From assembly GCA_002104905.1 (NCBI GenBank), contig MCFE01000368.1:22654-86653 (forward strand): a DNA stretch of 64,000 nt, given 5' to 3'. The notes under the pieces are model-generated. The model worked only from the letters and a program-made list of their open reading frames with translations. It had not been told where the DNA came from and did not search any database. The stretch's first letter is position 1. Every line of letters starts with the position of its first letter. Origin of the DNA: Basidiobolus meristosporus CBS 931.73. Taxonomy: Eukaryota; Basidiobolomycota; Basidiobolomycetes; Basidiobolales; Basidiobolaceae. Made by a program: the position numbers and the translations under genes. Positions 29,990 to 41,886 of this stretch are shown here, piece by piece.

Positions 29990-31900
29990 CACAATACCAT
30001 ACCAATATTAACTAGATTTGAACTTTACTAAAAGTGACAACACTTGATACTGTAGGTACTGGCTTCACAGCAGATAAGCAGACCTCACCCTATGAAAATG
30101 TTTGGGTTGTATGGGTTGATCCAATCTGGATCCGCTGTCAGGATCCCGCAAGGAGGCTGTCATAATGCTGGCAATTTGGAACAAAGGACCCTGTACACAA
30201 TCTTTTGATGGGGTTGTAATGGTGTCTTGCTAATTTTACTGCTAAATTAAGTTAAAAGCCTGACAGTGTTTGAACATTCTTTTGACACAAGCTCCATGGC
30301 ATTCTAATAGTCTTCATGCACTCTACAGGTATTTGAGCAGCTCTAACTGGCCAATACATCCAGTTGCCTCATATGACAGAAAACTAGATGGTGTTCTGAC
30401 AGCCTCATTGCAAACCTCCAATTGCATTAGGACAGCAGTACAGCAGCCTACAGTTAGCTCTGTATAATGCTACTATGAATAAGTGGTATTTTCTTTTTTT
30501 TCCTCCCCTTGCACCATTCATATTTCCACTGTAAAATCCCCTCTTTATTGCATACCCATTACTACCTTAGGTATTGCACATGTTGTTTAAATCAAAAGAA
30601 ATTATGGTCTCCTGCTTACAAATCTCTGCATATATGCACACCAATCTCATTTGAAGTACATCTATCACCTTAACTTTCCAGCTCTTTAGTATGATACTTG
30701 CAAATTTCCATAAACCTTGAATTGCTGTCAACATAAACAACTTGCAGACATATTCTTGGTGGCTGCCACTTTGGCCATGAAAGCCTCCAGAATATCTGCA
30801 AAGCACTTTTTGGTATTTAGCTGATATATATTCCTTCTCCCTACTGTATTTAGTCCCTGTTATAGGTGTGCTCTGGCTCTTATTTGGGTGAATTCCATAT
30901 TAATGGTGTAGAAATTGGCTTGGAACCAAGAGAAATCTGGCATACTTTAGTCAAGTGTTTGATTAAAAATTAATCTCTTGTTGCACCCAGCCCAACTTTG
31001 CATTCCTCAACTGATTACCCATGCATCATGGCTGCTTAGCTCTAAATACCAAAGGCATTTACTTTTAAAGCATAGGTGTCTACATGTGCACATCTGTCCT
31101 TCATATTTTCCAATTCTTTTGGCTGTCCATCATATGCTAACCATCACATCCATGGCAGACTTGAAGGTAATATTCTTGATGAGACTGGGATGTGGTAGTA
31201 CCTGCAACATGACTCATCTTCCTATCTCCCCACACACCTGCTCCATAGGATACTCCCAAAGAATGCAGCAAGGCCCAATATTTTCCATACATGAAGCAAG
31301 ATGGAATGGAGAATGGCCAAAGTAATGACAGAGTCTGATGGATTCAGCTCTATGCTTGTAGTATGGTTGCTCAAATTGCATCACAAACTCCCGGCATAAA
31401 GGCCGTAAACACATCAAGTTGACATTGGAGAGCCACTTCTAGATAAATATTGCTACTATGTCAACATGTGACTCCTACTGTTCTTAATGTACACCTGGAA
31501 GGAGTGGCTTGAGATGGGCACTTGAATAAATACATATCCAGCTCATCCATTCCTGGAATTTGAATTATTTCATATTAATATGAGTATCTTTCAGAGCCCT
31601 TGATGAGTGCATCAGGTAGAAACTACTCTGTAATATCTTGTAAATTCTTTCAAACATCACTGGTATCTCATAGGTCTCATTTAGCTTGAAATACCCTATG
31701 TACAGCTTGGTCATTAATAAAGGGATTTTGATGAAAAGCTACTACATTGCTACCATTGGAAAGCATTTGCTCCACCAGATACTATGTATGGTTAATATCT
31801 CCAGTTTCTGATTAATTCAAAATTCTGGCCAATGGCATATTGCATGTTCCATAAGCATTTTCCTGATTTCAAACAAGCAAAATGATTATGGGCCAGCAAT
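29990..31900 (-). pseudogene. tnp2 transposase C-terminal half (copy D)
   Basis: On the minus strand from about 31900: the pre-terminal segment, then frame 31417-31214 with LCREFVMQFEQPYYKHR, PFHLASCMENIGPCCILWEYPMEQVCGEIGR. This corresponds to the conserved tnp2 block (in other basidiomycete copies of the form HLAPE...GP...QWTMER..G..GR). Further down are the IQEAFVAKV-type segment (about 30760) and the basic tail. Stops abound. The N-terminal half is deleted and ORFX follows directly at about 31960. The plus-strand frames 30270-30467 and 30978-31325 are shadows. Confidence 0.75.
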
Positions 31901-31959
31901 GATATACTACAAATTACCTCAAGAGTAGTAAAAACTATCAAAGGCAGAAGAATAAGGGT

Positions 31960-33240
31960 GCAATTGTTAAAACCAGTGGCTTCCCCAAGAGCCCATCACC
32001 AGCAGGGCTGAAAGCTCCAAACAAGCACCAGGTAGCTAGAAGAGTGCTAATAAGGGAAGTGCAGGAAGACACAGATGCACCAGCACAACATTTTCCAAGG
32101 AAAATGTGTAGCTCTACTCAAGAAGCACTCATTCAAAGTAGTAGTGAAGGGCCTGGAGGTGATAAAAACAAGTGGCTACCTTGGGAGACCATCACAGCAT
32201 GGGCTGAGAGCCTGAAAAAGCAGGAAAGAAACAACAGGTTGCTTGCAGAGTGCCAGCTAGGGACAAGCTGGTCTAAACAGATGCATCAAAGTGGCATTTA
32301 TTAAGGAGAAAATGTAGTTTAATGCAACAAGCACTCAGAGGAAGTAGTAGTCAAAGGCCTGGCAGTAATAAAGGAAAGTCTACCCAATCAGAGACAGGGA
32401 GGCATGGGAAAAAGCTGCTATTCTTGCCAATTAACACCACAAGCCTGGAACAGACTGAATCCCACCATAGCCAAGAAGAGTTACCAACAAGAAAACAGCT
32501 GTTTTCACAGGAGTTGGAAGCACAGCCAGTTGAGCTACAGTCCAGTGGGGTAGATGGGTTTGCAGAGAAAGGCAATTTGTCTACCACAGTCTCCATATCC
32601 TCCATTGTTGACAGAGTGGAGTTCTCACTGACAGATAAAGTAACAACATCATGTACTCAAGAGGTTATCACAATGCCTTCAGTGGAACTTTGGAACATTA
32701 GTGTTCACACTAAGAGGTGGTTGTGCTTCTTTAAGCACAGTGCTCAAGAAAATGCACTTGAATATTGCAACACCGTATTGCCAAGACTGGCAGATGAGGT
32801 GCTAGACCTTAAAGTGCTGGCTGAAGGCCATGATGTATGGAAACCAGTGAATGAACAGTGGCATAAAGCTGTAGGGTTTCTGCCAAAGTCATGGAAAAGG
32901 AGTGACACAGCAGAAATACTTATTTAATGGTAAATTTTCATGGAGTTACTTGTTGAGTGTGGGGTTGGGCTTAATGTTGGTGTAGGGCATAGGAACTTGT
33001 ATAGGTCAATGCAATTGGCACATGAGGTACAACTGAAGCTTCAATGGAAATAAATCAATTTGTATGCATTAAAAGTAAGAGAAGCGGTTGAGTCAGATAG
33101 TAAGGAGTGTGAAAAAGAGGCAATAACCAATCAATGCACACAAATGTATGAGGTGTTAGAGTGTCTGGGATAAGAATATGAGAAAATTGGCAGAAACCCA
33201 ATCAAAAGCCACTTATGCATTGTTGTGATGAAAAAGTTTG
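31960..33240 (+). pseudogene. ORFX (CACTA-associated unknown protein), best preserved copy
   Basis: Two long frames, 32044-32304 and 32322-32927 (201 aa), in a region homologous to 38060-40480, 55256-56640 and 57790-56641. The N-terminal part consists of a peptide unit repeated with a 210-bp (70-residue) period: the units around 32069 and 32279 each carry AE(S)LKQ/KKQE, VPAR-type, a FPRKMCSS/LRRKCSS element and SSSEGPGSDK. Then follow PINTTSLEQTESHHSQEELP and a C-terminal domain with SVELWNISVHTKRW, ENALEYCNTVLPRLADEVLDLKVLAE and VNEQWHKAVGFLPKSWKR. I do not recognise the family. In four places it lies head to head with tnp2, so it is probably the second gene of the element. CACTA elements commonly encode a second, DNA-binding protein, but no such domain is visible here. 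Confidence 0.6.
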
Positions 33241-35667
33241 ACTAAGTTTTTTAATACATCTGGGGTGAGATAATTTTTGACAGTCTTTGCACAGTGTCCT
33301 GATGGGGTCAATACCTCTTAGTCTTGGGACTTGGAACCTGCAACAGCCTTTTAATATGATCAATGAAAAATTTTTCATAGAGCTGTACAAAACTATTGTA
33401 CCAATATACCAAATGGTATTTCCTTTTTCTACCTCCCCTTGATTGCCCATCAACTACTGCCATTATAGAATCACCTTTCTTTATTTGCTTACCCAATACA
33501 GCCCAGGATATTCCACATTGTTTGTATCAAAAAAAAACTGTGGCCTCCTGCTTACTGACCTCCTCAAATGCACACATCTTCTGCAATTGACACACTTCTA
33601 TTATATCAACTTTATGGCTTTTTGGTGTGATACTTGCAAAGTTGTCCTTTACCCTATATTACTGGTGACACATACATCTTGCAAGCATATGCTTGGTTGC
33701 TGCTAACTTTTCCAATGGAAACCTCCTGACTATCTGGAATGAAGTTCTTTGTGTTTTACCAGAGTTTTCCTTCTCCCTGCTAGATTCATGTCCCCCTTAT
33801 AACTGTGCTTTGGCTCTTGCTTGTGTGAATTCTGTATTGAATGGTGTGGAAAATGGCTTGTGATGGAGAAAAATCTGGCATACCTTGGTAGAATTTCCTA
33901 TCAAAAGTCATTTGCTTGTAGCACCCAACCCAACTTTGCATTACTCTACTGATTATACATGCATTGGGGCTGCCTAGCCTCTTTATGTAAAGGGCATAGG
34001 TTTCTCCATGTGCCCCTCTGTCCTTAGTATTTTCCAACTGTTTCTGGCTATCCCTTTGGTCTTGTGGGAGGAACCAATGTTGATCAGCAGTCAGGATTTT
34101 GCTTGGAGACCGTCATAATACCAGCAGCTTGGAATTAGTGACCCTCTTGACAATCATATGATGGGATCATGACAGCATATTACTGATTTTACTGCTAAAC
34201 AAAGTTATGCCACTTGACAGGGTTTGATTGGTGCTGTGACAATAATTGAATGGCATTTTTGTGGTCTTGTAGTGCTCTACAACAATTTTAAATGGATCTA
34301 ACCAGCCAGGACATCCAATTGCCTTACATGGCAAAAAACTTGATGGTTTATCAGTGGCCTCACAGCAAGAATCTGAAGGCATTATTAAGACAGTATGGCA
34401 ACCTACAATTGGTTCAATATGATGCTACCATACTAATTTACCAAATAGTATTTTCTTTTTCTACCTTCCCTTGTGCAATTCATATATTCCACTGTAGAAT
34501 CACCCCTCTTTATTTGCTTACCTACTACTACCTTGGGTATTCCACATACAGCTTGAGTCAAAAAACACTATGGCCTCCTGCTTACTATCTTCTACCAACA
34601 TGCACACCTGCCGCAAATGGTGTACTATTTAACCTCAACTTGGCGGCTTTTTAGTGTGATACTTACATAGTGGCCATATACCTTGTACTGCTGGTAACAT
34701 ATACATCTTGCAAACATATGCTTGGTTGTTGCCACTTCTGCCATGAATGCCTCCTGAATATCAGCAAAGAACTAGCCAATATATTCCTTCTCCCAACTGG
34801 ACTCTAGTCCCACTTATAGGTACCCTCTGGCTCTTATTTGTGTAAATTCCATATTGAATGATGTAGAAGTTGGCTTGTGGCCATAAGAAATCCGGCATAC
34901 AATGGTAGAGAGCTCCTAATAAAAATTAATTGAATGTTGCACCTGGCCCAACTTTGCATTACTTGACTGATTATCCATCCATTGAGGCTGCTTGGCTTCT
35001 TAATGACATAGGCATAGGTGTCTCCATGTGCACATCTGTTCTAAGTATTTTCCAACTCTTCCTGGCTGTCCTCCATGCACCAACTCATAACATCCATGAC
35101 AGACTTGAAGGTTATATTCTTGATGAGATTGGGATATGGTAGTATGTACAACTTGACTCCTCTTACTATCTCCCCACATATCCGCTCCATAACCCAGCTT
35201 TGCATTACTTGACTGATTATTCATGCATTGGGGCTACTTAGCTTCTTAATGCCATAGGCATAGGTGTCTCCATGTGCATATTTGTCCTTGGTACTTTCTA
35301 ACTCTTCCTGGCTGTCCTCCATGCACCAACTCATTGCATCCATGACTTACTTAAAGGTAATACTCTTGATGAGATTGGGATATGGTAGTCCCTACAATTT
35401 GAAATGTCTTCCTATCTCCCCACACATCTGCTCCATAGGAGACTCCCAAATGGTGAAACAAGGCACAATATCTCTACACATTAAGCAAGATTGAATAGAA
35501 AATAGATACAGCAGCAGCAGAGATCTACATGTTCAGCTTTATGTTTGTATTATAGCTGCTCAAATCCTGTTACAAACTCCTCACACATCAGCTGTAAATG
35601 CGTCAAGTTTGTGTTGAAGATTCAATTCTGGATAAATATTCCTTCAATGTCCACAGATGACTCTTAG
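33241..35667 (-). pseudogene. tnp2 transposase C-terminal regions (copies F, rearranged)
   Basis: Several minus-strand pieces of the tnp2 C-terminus in partly repeated order. 33496-33308 has GKQIKKGDS and GGRKRKYHLVYWY. 34382-34167 has CKAIGCPGWLDPFKIVVEHYK. 34037-33786 has MENTKDRGAHGETYALYIKR. 35500-34930 holds the FKSVMDELVHGG region, which is tandemly duplicated. The same basic GKQIKxGDS block occurs at 33470, 34510 and 47640, so this interval combines at least two copies. The plus-strand frames 33396-33706, 34292-34654, 34930-35142 and 35264-35494 are shadows. Confidence 0.7.
34952..35443. repeat. 246-bp tandem duplication inside tnp2
   Basis: The segment starting CTTTGCATTACTTGACTGATTAT at 34952 recurs at 35198, a 246-bp period. 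It runs through the TGTCTCCATGTGCA, CTTCCTGGCTGTCCTCCATGCACCAACTCAT and GATGAGATTGGGATATGGTAGT landmarks in both copies. The two units differ at scattered sites, so the duplication is not recent. Confidence 0.85.
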
Positions 35668-36345
35668 CTCATTCTGATGTCCTTAAGATTTCTATTAATC
35701 TCCAGAACCTTCTGGAACACCATGATTAGTAATCACCTAGCCAGTGAGAAAAATATATATGGGAGGCAATCCCTCAACAATAAATCATCATCCCTTTTAT
35801 CAATATATTAACTTGTTGATTAGTGTGATCACTGCTACCTACTGCTCCCTGAACTTCCAACCCCAGACCACAGGACACTCCCAGGAAACTGCACTGACAG
35901 CCAACTGACCTTGGAGGCACTACTTGTGAGGAATACTCCGAGTAGGTATCTTTGATTATATTTGATTCTTTCTCAAGTTTGTTATTGTACAGGCAAAGAT
36001 ACTTTTGTGTCTTTATAACTATCAGCCACAGCTGCATTCTTATCAAGTCCCTGCCAGTGGAGTTTACAATTGTTTTGGCTTTGGAAGCTTTAGTACATTG
36101 TCATCCCAAAGGACGCTAAGCCTAACACATACTTTTGTTAAGACACCAACTAAGTTGGGGATTGTAGCTCAATAGTTTTCCCTTGACAAGCTTGTGCTTT
36201 ATTCCCCATCACATTAGATTAGAGTCAGAACCCAACTATTCCTAGCAAGCTTTTGCTAGAGGTTATTGCACCCAGTGAACACCCCACACACAAAACACTT
36301 GAGAGTTGTTGGATGTATCTCTCCCTTGGACCTATACACCACCAC
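35668..36345 (+). repeat. LTR-C (copy 3), 5'-truncated, with variant U5
   Basis: From TTAGCTCATTCTGATGTCC (35668) to ACACCACCACA (36345). The left half matches 60500-60680 and the last ~80 bp (GAGGTTATTGCACCCAGTGAACACC...CCACCACA) match 60838-60913. The middle (about 35900-36260) differs from the solo copies. It contains, in antisense, the homolog of the last codons of the 6149-6574 frame (36046-35940). It interrupts tnp2 sequence, which resumes at 36346. Confidence 0.78.
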
Positions 36346-38055
36346 AACAGCTTCAGAATGCCACCTGAATAAGTACATATCCAGTTCATCCAGTCTTTGC
36401 ATTTGTATTGTTGCATCTGCATATATATATATTGCTTGGAGCCCAAGAGAAGTACTTGGGGGAGGATGCTCTGTAATATCTTGACAATTCTTTCAAATCT
36501 CTCTGGTATCTCAAAGGTTTCATTTTGCTTGAAATGCCCCATGTACAACTTGGTCATCAGTATAGGGATATTGTTGAAAAGCAAATGAATTGCTCCCGGT
36601 AGAAAGCTTTTGCTCCAATAGATACCCCCTATCTTAAGTGTTTCCAGCTTCCAATTGATTCCATTTTCTGGCCAATGGCTTATAGCCTGCCAACTTTGCT
36701 GCAATTGCATGCTGACTTCTGTATGTTCCCTTACATGACAGCCATTTACTGTTATCCTGTTGGAAAGCATACAAAATTCATCTAGCAACGGATACAGGCA
36801 GATATCCAGGTTGGATGGTGATTTCAACCCAGATACCTCTGAGACCATCATTAAATCTTTGCACTGACACCGTAAGATGGATAGCAGATTCAGGTAGATG
36901 AGAATCAGTGGCTTGCAGGATTTGCTGGTAGAGTACTTGTTTATTGATAATCCATCAAGTGCTGTGGCAAATGCCTGATCATACATACACTCAAAGTAGA
37001 CCATGCTTCTTAACTATTTTTTATGTTTGCCATTGAATATATTGAGTATGTTTGCGCTTGATTGATATTGAGTGTGGTACTGTATAGCTTTACAATATTT
37101 GTTGGACTTCATTAGCTTCTTTAGACAGGTTATTACTGGAATGTATCTGGAGTGTGAACAATGTATTCCCTCAATGGTGGCATAGTACTGACAGTTTGGA
37201 CATGCTGAAATGGTGGCATTTTTGGATGGGAATGCCATGCAACTGTCAATACATACTGGATTCTGGACAGTCTCTGGGTTGTATGTTGCCAGCTACATAG
37301 AGGTTGTCCACTTGTACCATGTAAATGGTAAGTTGCATCCAGGAATGATTCTGGCAATAAGTAGTATTGAATCCTCAAAGCCCCCATTACTGATATCAGT
37401 GGAAATGTGCCACTTCTCTGGCCACAATACTACATCATTCACTAGTAGATGGATTACTGGGCTCACTTGGCTCCATAAAATATGCTTGGCATTTGTTTCA
37501 GCAGGTGTTGTCTCATTGCATATTGAGATTTGACCAGGCTCATGCATGGTACTGTTGTTAGGGGAGATAGGCTCACAATCCATCAGCAAACCTTCTTTGT
37601 CAGAGCTATCACTTGGCTTGCCATATTCAGAAGGCTGAGGTGAGCTTACAGGCATCACAAACTAACCCAACTCAGTTTATGCATGGTGATAAAGATAGCC
37701 AGGTGCTAATATATAAGTATCAACTGGCTGGCAAGATAATGTTGGTACATTAGTGACTGGTAAATGGTCAAATATGATATGTTTGACAAAACACTGACCA
37801 TGCTTATTGATAAAATTCCTATGCTCTCTGCATGCTTAACAGCTGAGTGGCTTGGTACAATAGTCACATGGTCTTTTTTCTCTTCTCTTACGGTGGTGAA
37901 TCAAAGTAGTCTTGTCTATGGGGCAAACAGTTGACCTTCAGCAAATTAACACTATTATATCACTTTTTGGTCAATACTCATGCAAATTCAAGATAATCTT
38001 GTATTTGAGACATTGCACCTACTTGAATATAAGATTCAATAATTACCCTCCTTAG
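36346..38055 (-). pseudogene. tnp2 (CACTA) transposase, copy B, N-terminal and catalytic part
   Basis: The most readable tnp2 copy. From about 37930 on the minus strand: a zinc-finger-like CDYCTKPLSC with CREHRNF, then frame 37658-37293 (LPFTWYKW), then 37238-37014 with CPNCQ, YIPVITCLKKLMKS and ILNIFNGKHKK, equivalent to the family's CPxC, Y.PLIPRL and DIFDGxxY blocks. Frame 37004-36225 (259 aa) has ALDGLSINKYSTSKSCKPL, with the first catalytic Asp, and SNLDICLYPLLDE. The GHNG/CRxC block present in copies A and C is deleted near 36740. Cut-and-paste transposition is the family role; this copy is dead. Confidence 0.8.
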
Positions 38056-39355
38056 TAAGCATTATAAATAAAGTTGTGGCATCATATACATATGTATATG
38101 TGACACTATTTCCCCTTTGGTTTGGCTCACTTCCATATATATGCCACCAAAAAATAGAGCAAAGTTGTCTGGCTCCCAACCAAACCCCACTGCTGACTGC
38201 AGCAGAAGAACAGTTAGACAAAAGATTGCTTTGGCATTCTGTGCAAAAAGCAGGGCTACATCTAAAAAAGACCATGTTGACAATGTGCCAACTGAAGGTA
38301 ATAATGTAGACTCCTCAGGCTATCAGTCAAGTAAGCAATTGAGAGCCTTTGTGGAGCCACAAGCTGACCATTATGTTAAAGCAGATGAAAATATAGCAAG
38401 CACAGTACCCTCAGTTGAAGACCCGCAAGTAGCAGTGGAAGACCTGGCAGTGATCAAAATCAGTGGCTTTTACAGGACCCCATCACAACTATGGTTGAGA
38501 GCTTAAAACAAGCAGAAAAGAAACATCAGGAGGCCAGAATAGTGCCAGCAAGGGTCAAGCAGGCCAAAACAGATGCATCAGAGCTGAATTTAGCAAGGAG
38601 AAGATGTAGTTCATCACAAGAAGTACTTGAACAATGTAGCAGTGAAAGACCTGGCAGTGATAAAGGAAAAGGCAAAGGGAGAAATGTCTACCCATGCCGG
38701 AGATATGAAGCATGCAGAAAAAATGCAGTTCTTTCCAATTAATGCCACAAGCCTGGAACAAACTGAATCCCATCATAGCCAAGAATAGTTACCAACAAGA
38801 AAGCAACTGCATTCACAAGAGTTGGAAGCACAGCCAGTTGAGATTCAGTCCAGTGAGGTAGATGAGTTTGCAGAAAAGGGCAATGCATCTACCACAGCAT
38901 CCATTTACTCCATTGTGGACGGAGTGGAAATCCCACTGACTGACAAGGCTACATTGTCAAGAACTTGAAAGACTATGATGATGCCTTCAGTGGAATTTTG
39001 GAACATTAATAGCCATGCCTAGAGGTTGCAGCACTTTGTTGAGTGCAATACTTAAGAAAATGCACTTGGATATTGCAAGGATTTACAGCAAGGACTGGCA
39101 GATGAAGTGCTGGACCTTGCCATGCTGGCTGAAGACCACAATGTGCGGGAACCAGTGAATGAAAAGTAGCATAAAGTCATTGGGTTTCCGCAAAAGTTGT
39201 GGAACCAGAGCATTACTGCAGATATACTTATTGAGTGGTGGACTTTGATGGAGTTACTTGCTGAGTGTGGGGTTAGGCTTAAAGTTAGTGTAGGGTGTAG
39301 GGTCTTGTATAGGTCAATACAATTGGCAACTGAGGCACAACTAAAGCTTCAACGG
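38056..39355 (+). pseudogene. ORFX copy, head to head with tnp2 copy B
   Basis: Frames 38117-38506 and 38491-38742, then broken sequence to 39355. The N-terminus reads MVWLTSIYMPPKNRAKLSGSQ. The repeat unit is LKQAEKKHQEARIVPARVKQAKTDAS...RRRCSSSQEVLEQCSSERPGSDKGKGKGR. The C-terminal domain (39000-39355) has LADEVLDLAMLAEDHN-type and EWWTLMELLAECGVRLKVSVG. It is interrupted at 39355 by a solo LTR-C and continues from 40160. This copy shows the likely true N-terminus, since similarity to 55320-55480 begins at the same place. The family is unknown. Confidence 0.62.
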
Positions 39356-40159
39356 TGTGGTGGTGTAGAGGTACTCCTGGGAGAAGCTAAACAACTCAAG
39401 GTGTGTGAGGTGTCTGATGGGTGCAATAACCTCTGTGTCTAAACTGCTGGTGTCTTTGTCAATATGTCACTATGGTAAAAGCTCATGCTTCTCTAGCTTC
39501 CTAGGTGCTCCAAGTGTCTCCAAAGGCCTCTGTGTGTCTTGTGCACTACCCTGAAAAGCTCCTTGATGGCAGGTCTGAGATGTACTGTTGAAGGCAGGTG
39601 CAGTGATCAACTGCTAATCAATAAGGTAGAAGTGTTACTGATAGAAGGGATCATTTATTGATGAGGGATTGCTTTCCCTTAAATACTTTTCCTGATTGCC
39701 AAGTGATTACTAATGACAAGGTTCTAGAAGATTCTAGGTATCAGTGGAATTCTTGATGACATCACTATGAGCTAAAAATATGCCAAGAATGTCCTGGAAG
39801 GTTCTAAAAGGCACAGCACTCTCAACCAATCAGGAATCAGTAGTCTGAAACCTGTGCAACATAGAAATACCATATATGGTATTGAAATGGTAGAGATGGT
39901 AACACAGACCTAGGTCATGTGTCACGGGTACTGACACGGGTACTTGCCTTATATAGATACATCTACTGATCACAAAGCTGAATAACATCTGGGATAACTA
40001 ATGCTAATAACTAATCAGGGTAAACATCATATGAGGATAATACTGATAATATGGGCAAAAGAAGAATGGGATAATACTGATAAGATAAAATATGGATAAG
40101 TATATCATAATGACTATATGAATAAACTTGTCTGTGGGAGGTATGTTTACCCTACCACA
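39356..40159 (-). repeat. Solo LTR-C, 804 bp, intact ends
   Basis: From TGTGGTGGTGTAGAGG (39356) to CCTACCACA (40159), flanked by the 4-bp duplication ACGG at 39352-39355 and 40160-40163. The uninterrupted site is visible in the sibling ORFX at 33040 (GCTTCAATGGAAATAAATC). It has the same length as, and is the reverse complement of, the copy at 60110-60913. The plus-strand frame 39197-39442 runs partly into it and the minus frame 40004-40258 lies within it; neither is taken as a gene. Confidence 0.93.
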
Positions 40160-40490
40160 ACGGAAATAAATCAATTTGTACACATGAGAAGTAAGAGAAA
40201 TGGCTGAGACAGGAAGTAAGGAGTATGAAAAGAGGCAATAGCCAATCAATTCACACAAATGTAGAAGGTGCTAGAGTGTCTGGGATCACAAGGTGAGCAA
40301 ATTGGCAGGGAGCCAATCAAAAGCCACTTACATACTGCTGTGATGAGAAATCTTGACCAAATTTTTGTGAAATCTGGGGTGCATTATTTTTAAACAGTCT
40401 CCAGATGGGGTCCTGACAGGATCAGTACCTCTTAGTAATGGGACTTTAAATTTGTGATGGCCTTTTGACAGGATCATCACAATAACTTTT
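40160..40490 (+). pseudogene. ORFX C-terminal part (continuation)
   Basis: Continues ORFX after the LTR-C: the segment equivalent to NQCTQMYEVLECLGSEGEQIGREPIKSHL (40236-40350) and a decayed tail. It matches 33045-33330 and the reverse strand of 56640-56850. It ends where tnp2 sequence begins again at about 40495. Confidence 0.6.
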
Positions 40491-40494
40491 CATA

Positions 40495-40879
40495 GAGTAT
40501 CCTTCATGTGCCAACTCATCACATCCATGATGGACTTGTAGGTTATATTCTGGATGAGATTGGGATAAGCTAATACCTGCAACTTGACTAGTCTTTCTAT
40601 CTCTCTGCATATCCACGCTATAAGAAACTCCAGAAGATAAGCAAGTTCAACTTGATAACTTATATAGGGATATTGTTGAAAGCAAATGCATTGCTCCCTG
40701 TGGAAAGCTTCTACTCTAACTGGTACCCACTACTTCAAATATCTCACATTTCCAATTGATTCCATATTCCAACCAATGGGCTATAGCTTGCCAACTTTGC
40801 TGCAACTGCATGCTGACTTCTGTACATTCTCTTTTTGGTAAGATGATGCTCTTAGTGTTGGTGTTTGGATAATAATAAT
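40495..40879 (-). pseudogene. tnp2 fragment
   Basis: Minus-strand remnants of the tnp2 C-terminal and middle regions joined by deletion (compare 52370-52470 and 52925-53150). It is cut at 40879 by the end of a Harbinger copy. Confidence 0.65.
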
Positions 40880-41537
40880 AGGCTTGTCCTGTTGAATAGT
40901 GCCAGATTGATCTGGCGCTCTATGGCACCATTTGACACTATAATTTCTACCATCATGCCAGTGGTAGGATATAGTTACTGGTGACTTTGTCCAGTCTTAC
41001 TTATGTTGCTCAGAATAGTTCTTTCCTTGCTTTACTACTTTTTATGATGCTTCAAACACATTTTTCTTAGTGAATATTTGTTGTAGGAATATATCATGCA
41101 TTTATAAGTATGTTAAGTAATTTACCTATTCTGCTGTTCTCTCCTGGATATGACTTTCCTCTGTATTCACCTGCAAAAATGCTGAATCTCTACAGATATC
41201 CAAATGTATGCTCTACTCTCACTCTCTAATGATTGAATATCTCATTGTAGAGCTTCTGTTTCCTGCTAGGCACACCATTTCTTGGCTTCCTATAGGCTGT
41301 AATATATCCTAATCTCTGACAATCCTCCCCTATAAAAGCTAAGTCTGCCATACATTTCTCCCCTTTACAGAATTCTAGATGCTTCTCTATCCTGATTGTT
41401 TTGTCATGTTCACCTCCAGCAAATGACCCACCAAACTAGATGATGTTACCCCAATGTCAGACAGTGCTTGGAACTTCATAACATATGCTTTGTATTTGCC
41501 AGAATAAAAGTGTCTCTACTCTCTGGAAGGTCTATTA
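40880..41537 (-). pseudogene. Harbinger-type copy 2, transposase 3' half and terminal repeat
   Basis: Starts with the terminal repeat AGGCTTGTCCTGTTGAATAGTGCC at 40880, preceded by AAT. It continues through the subterminal GTGCCA-rich region and the decayed C-terminal half of the transposase, all in reverse order to 50560-51059. It is interrupted at 41537 by a copia-2 element and resumes at 46222. Confidence 0.85.
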
Positions 41538-41886
41538 TGTTGTGAGAGTCTTGGAGATATTGGAAGTGATTTGGAGTACAAGTAGATTATGTGGTTTTTA
41601 CTTGATGATTTATTGAATGTAAAAGTAGTATTTATACTTTTACCTGGTCTTGGCATTACAAACATGTAGGATAGGTTAAGGAAGGTCCCAAGAACATGTG
41701 TGCAAAGTTTGGGGCTGTTTGGACAACTCTGAGAATTTTTGTGTTCTGGGTACCTGGTATTTTGGTGAAAATATTCCAAGTAAATCCCAACAAGGAATTT
41801 GGTCAGTATTCTCTAGGATTTGAAGGTGATGATCTAAGTGACTAAGTTAGGTGAATATTTAGGTGGAATTCCGAATTTTTACTACA
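41538..41886 (-). repeat. Copia-2 3' LTR
   Basis: Plus-strand TGTTGTGAGAGTC to TTTTTACTACA, 349 bp. On the minus strand the polypurine tract lies immediately upstream. Confidence 0.95.

Noticed and set aside
39197-39442. 81-codon plus-strand frame as a gene
   Set aside because: It joins the ORFX tail to solo LTR-C sequence across the insertion point at 39356.
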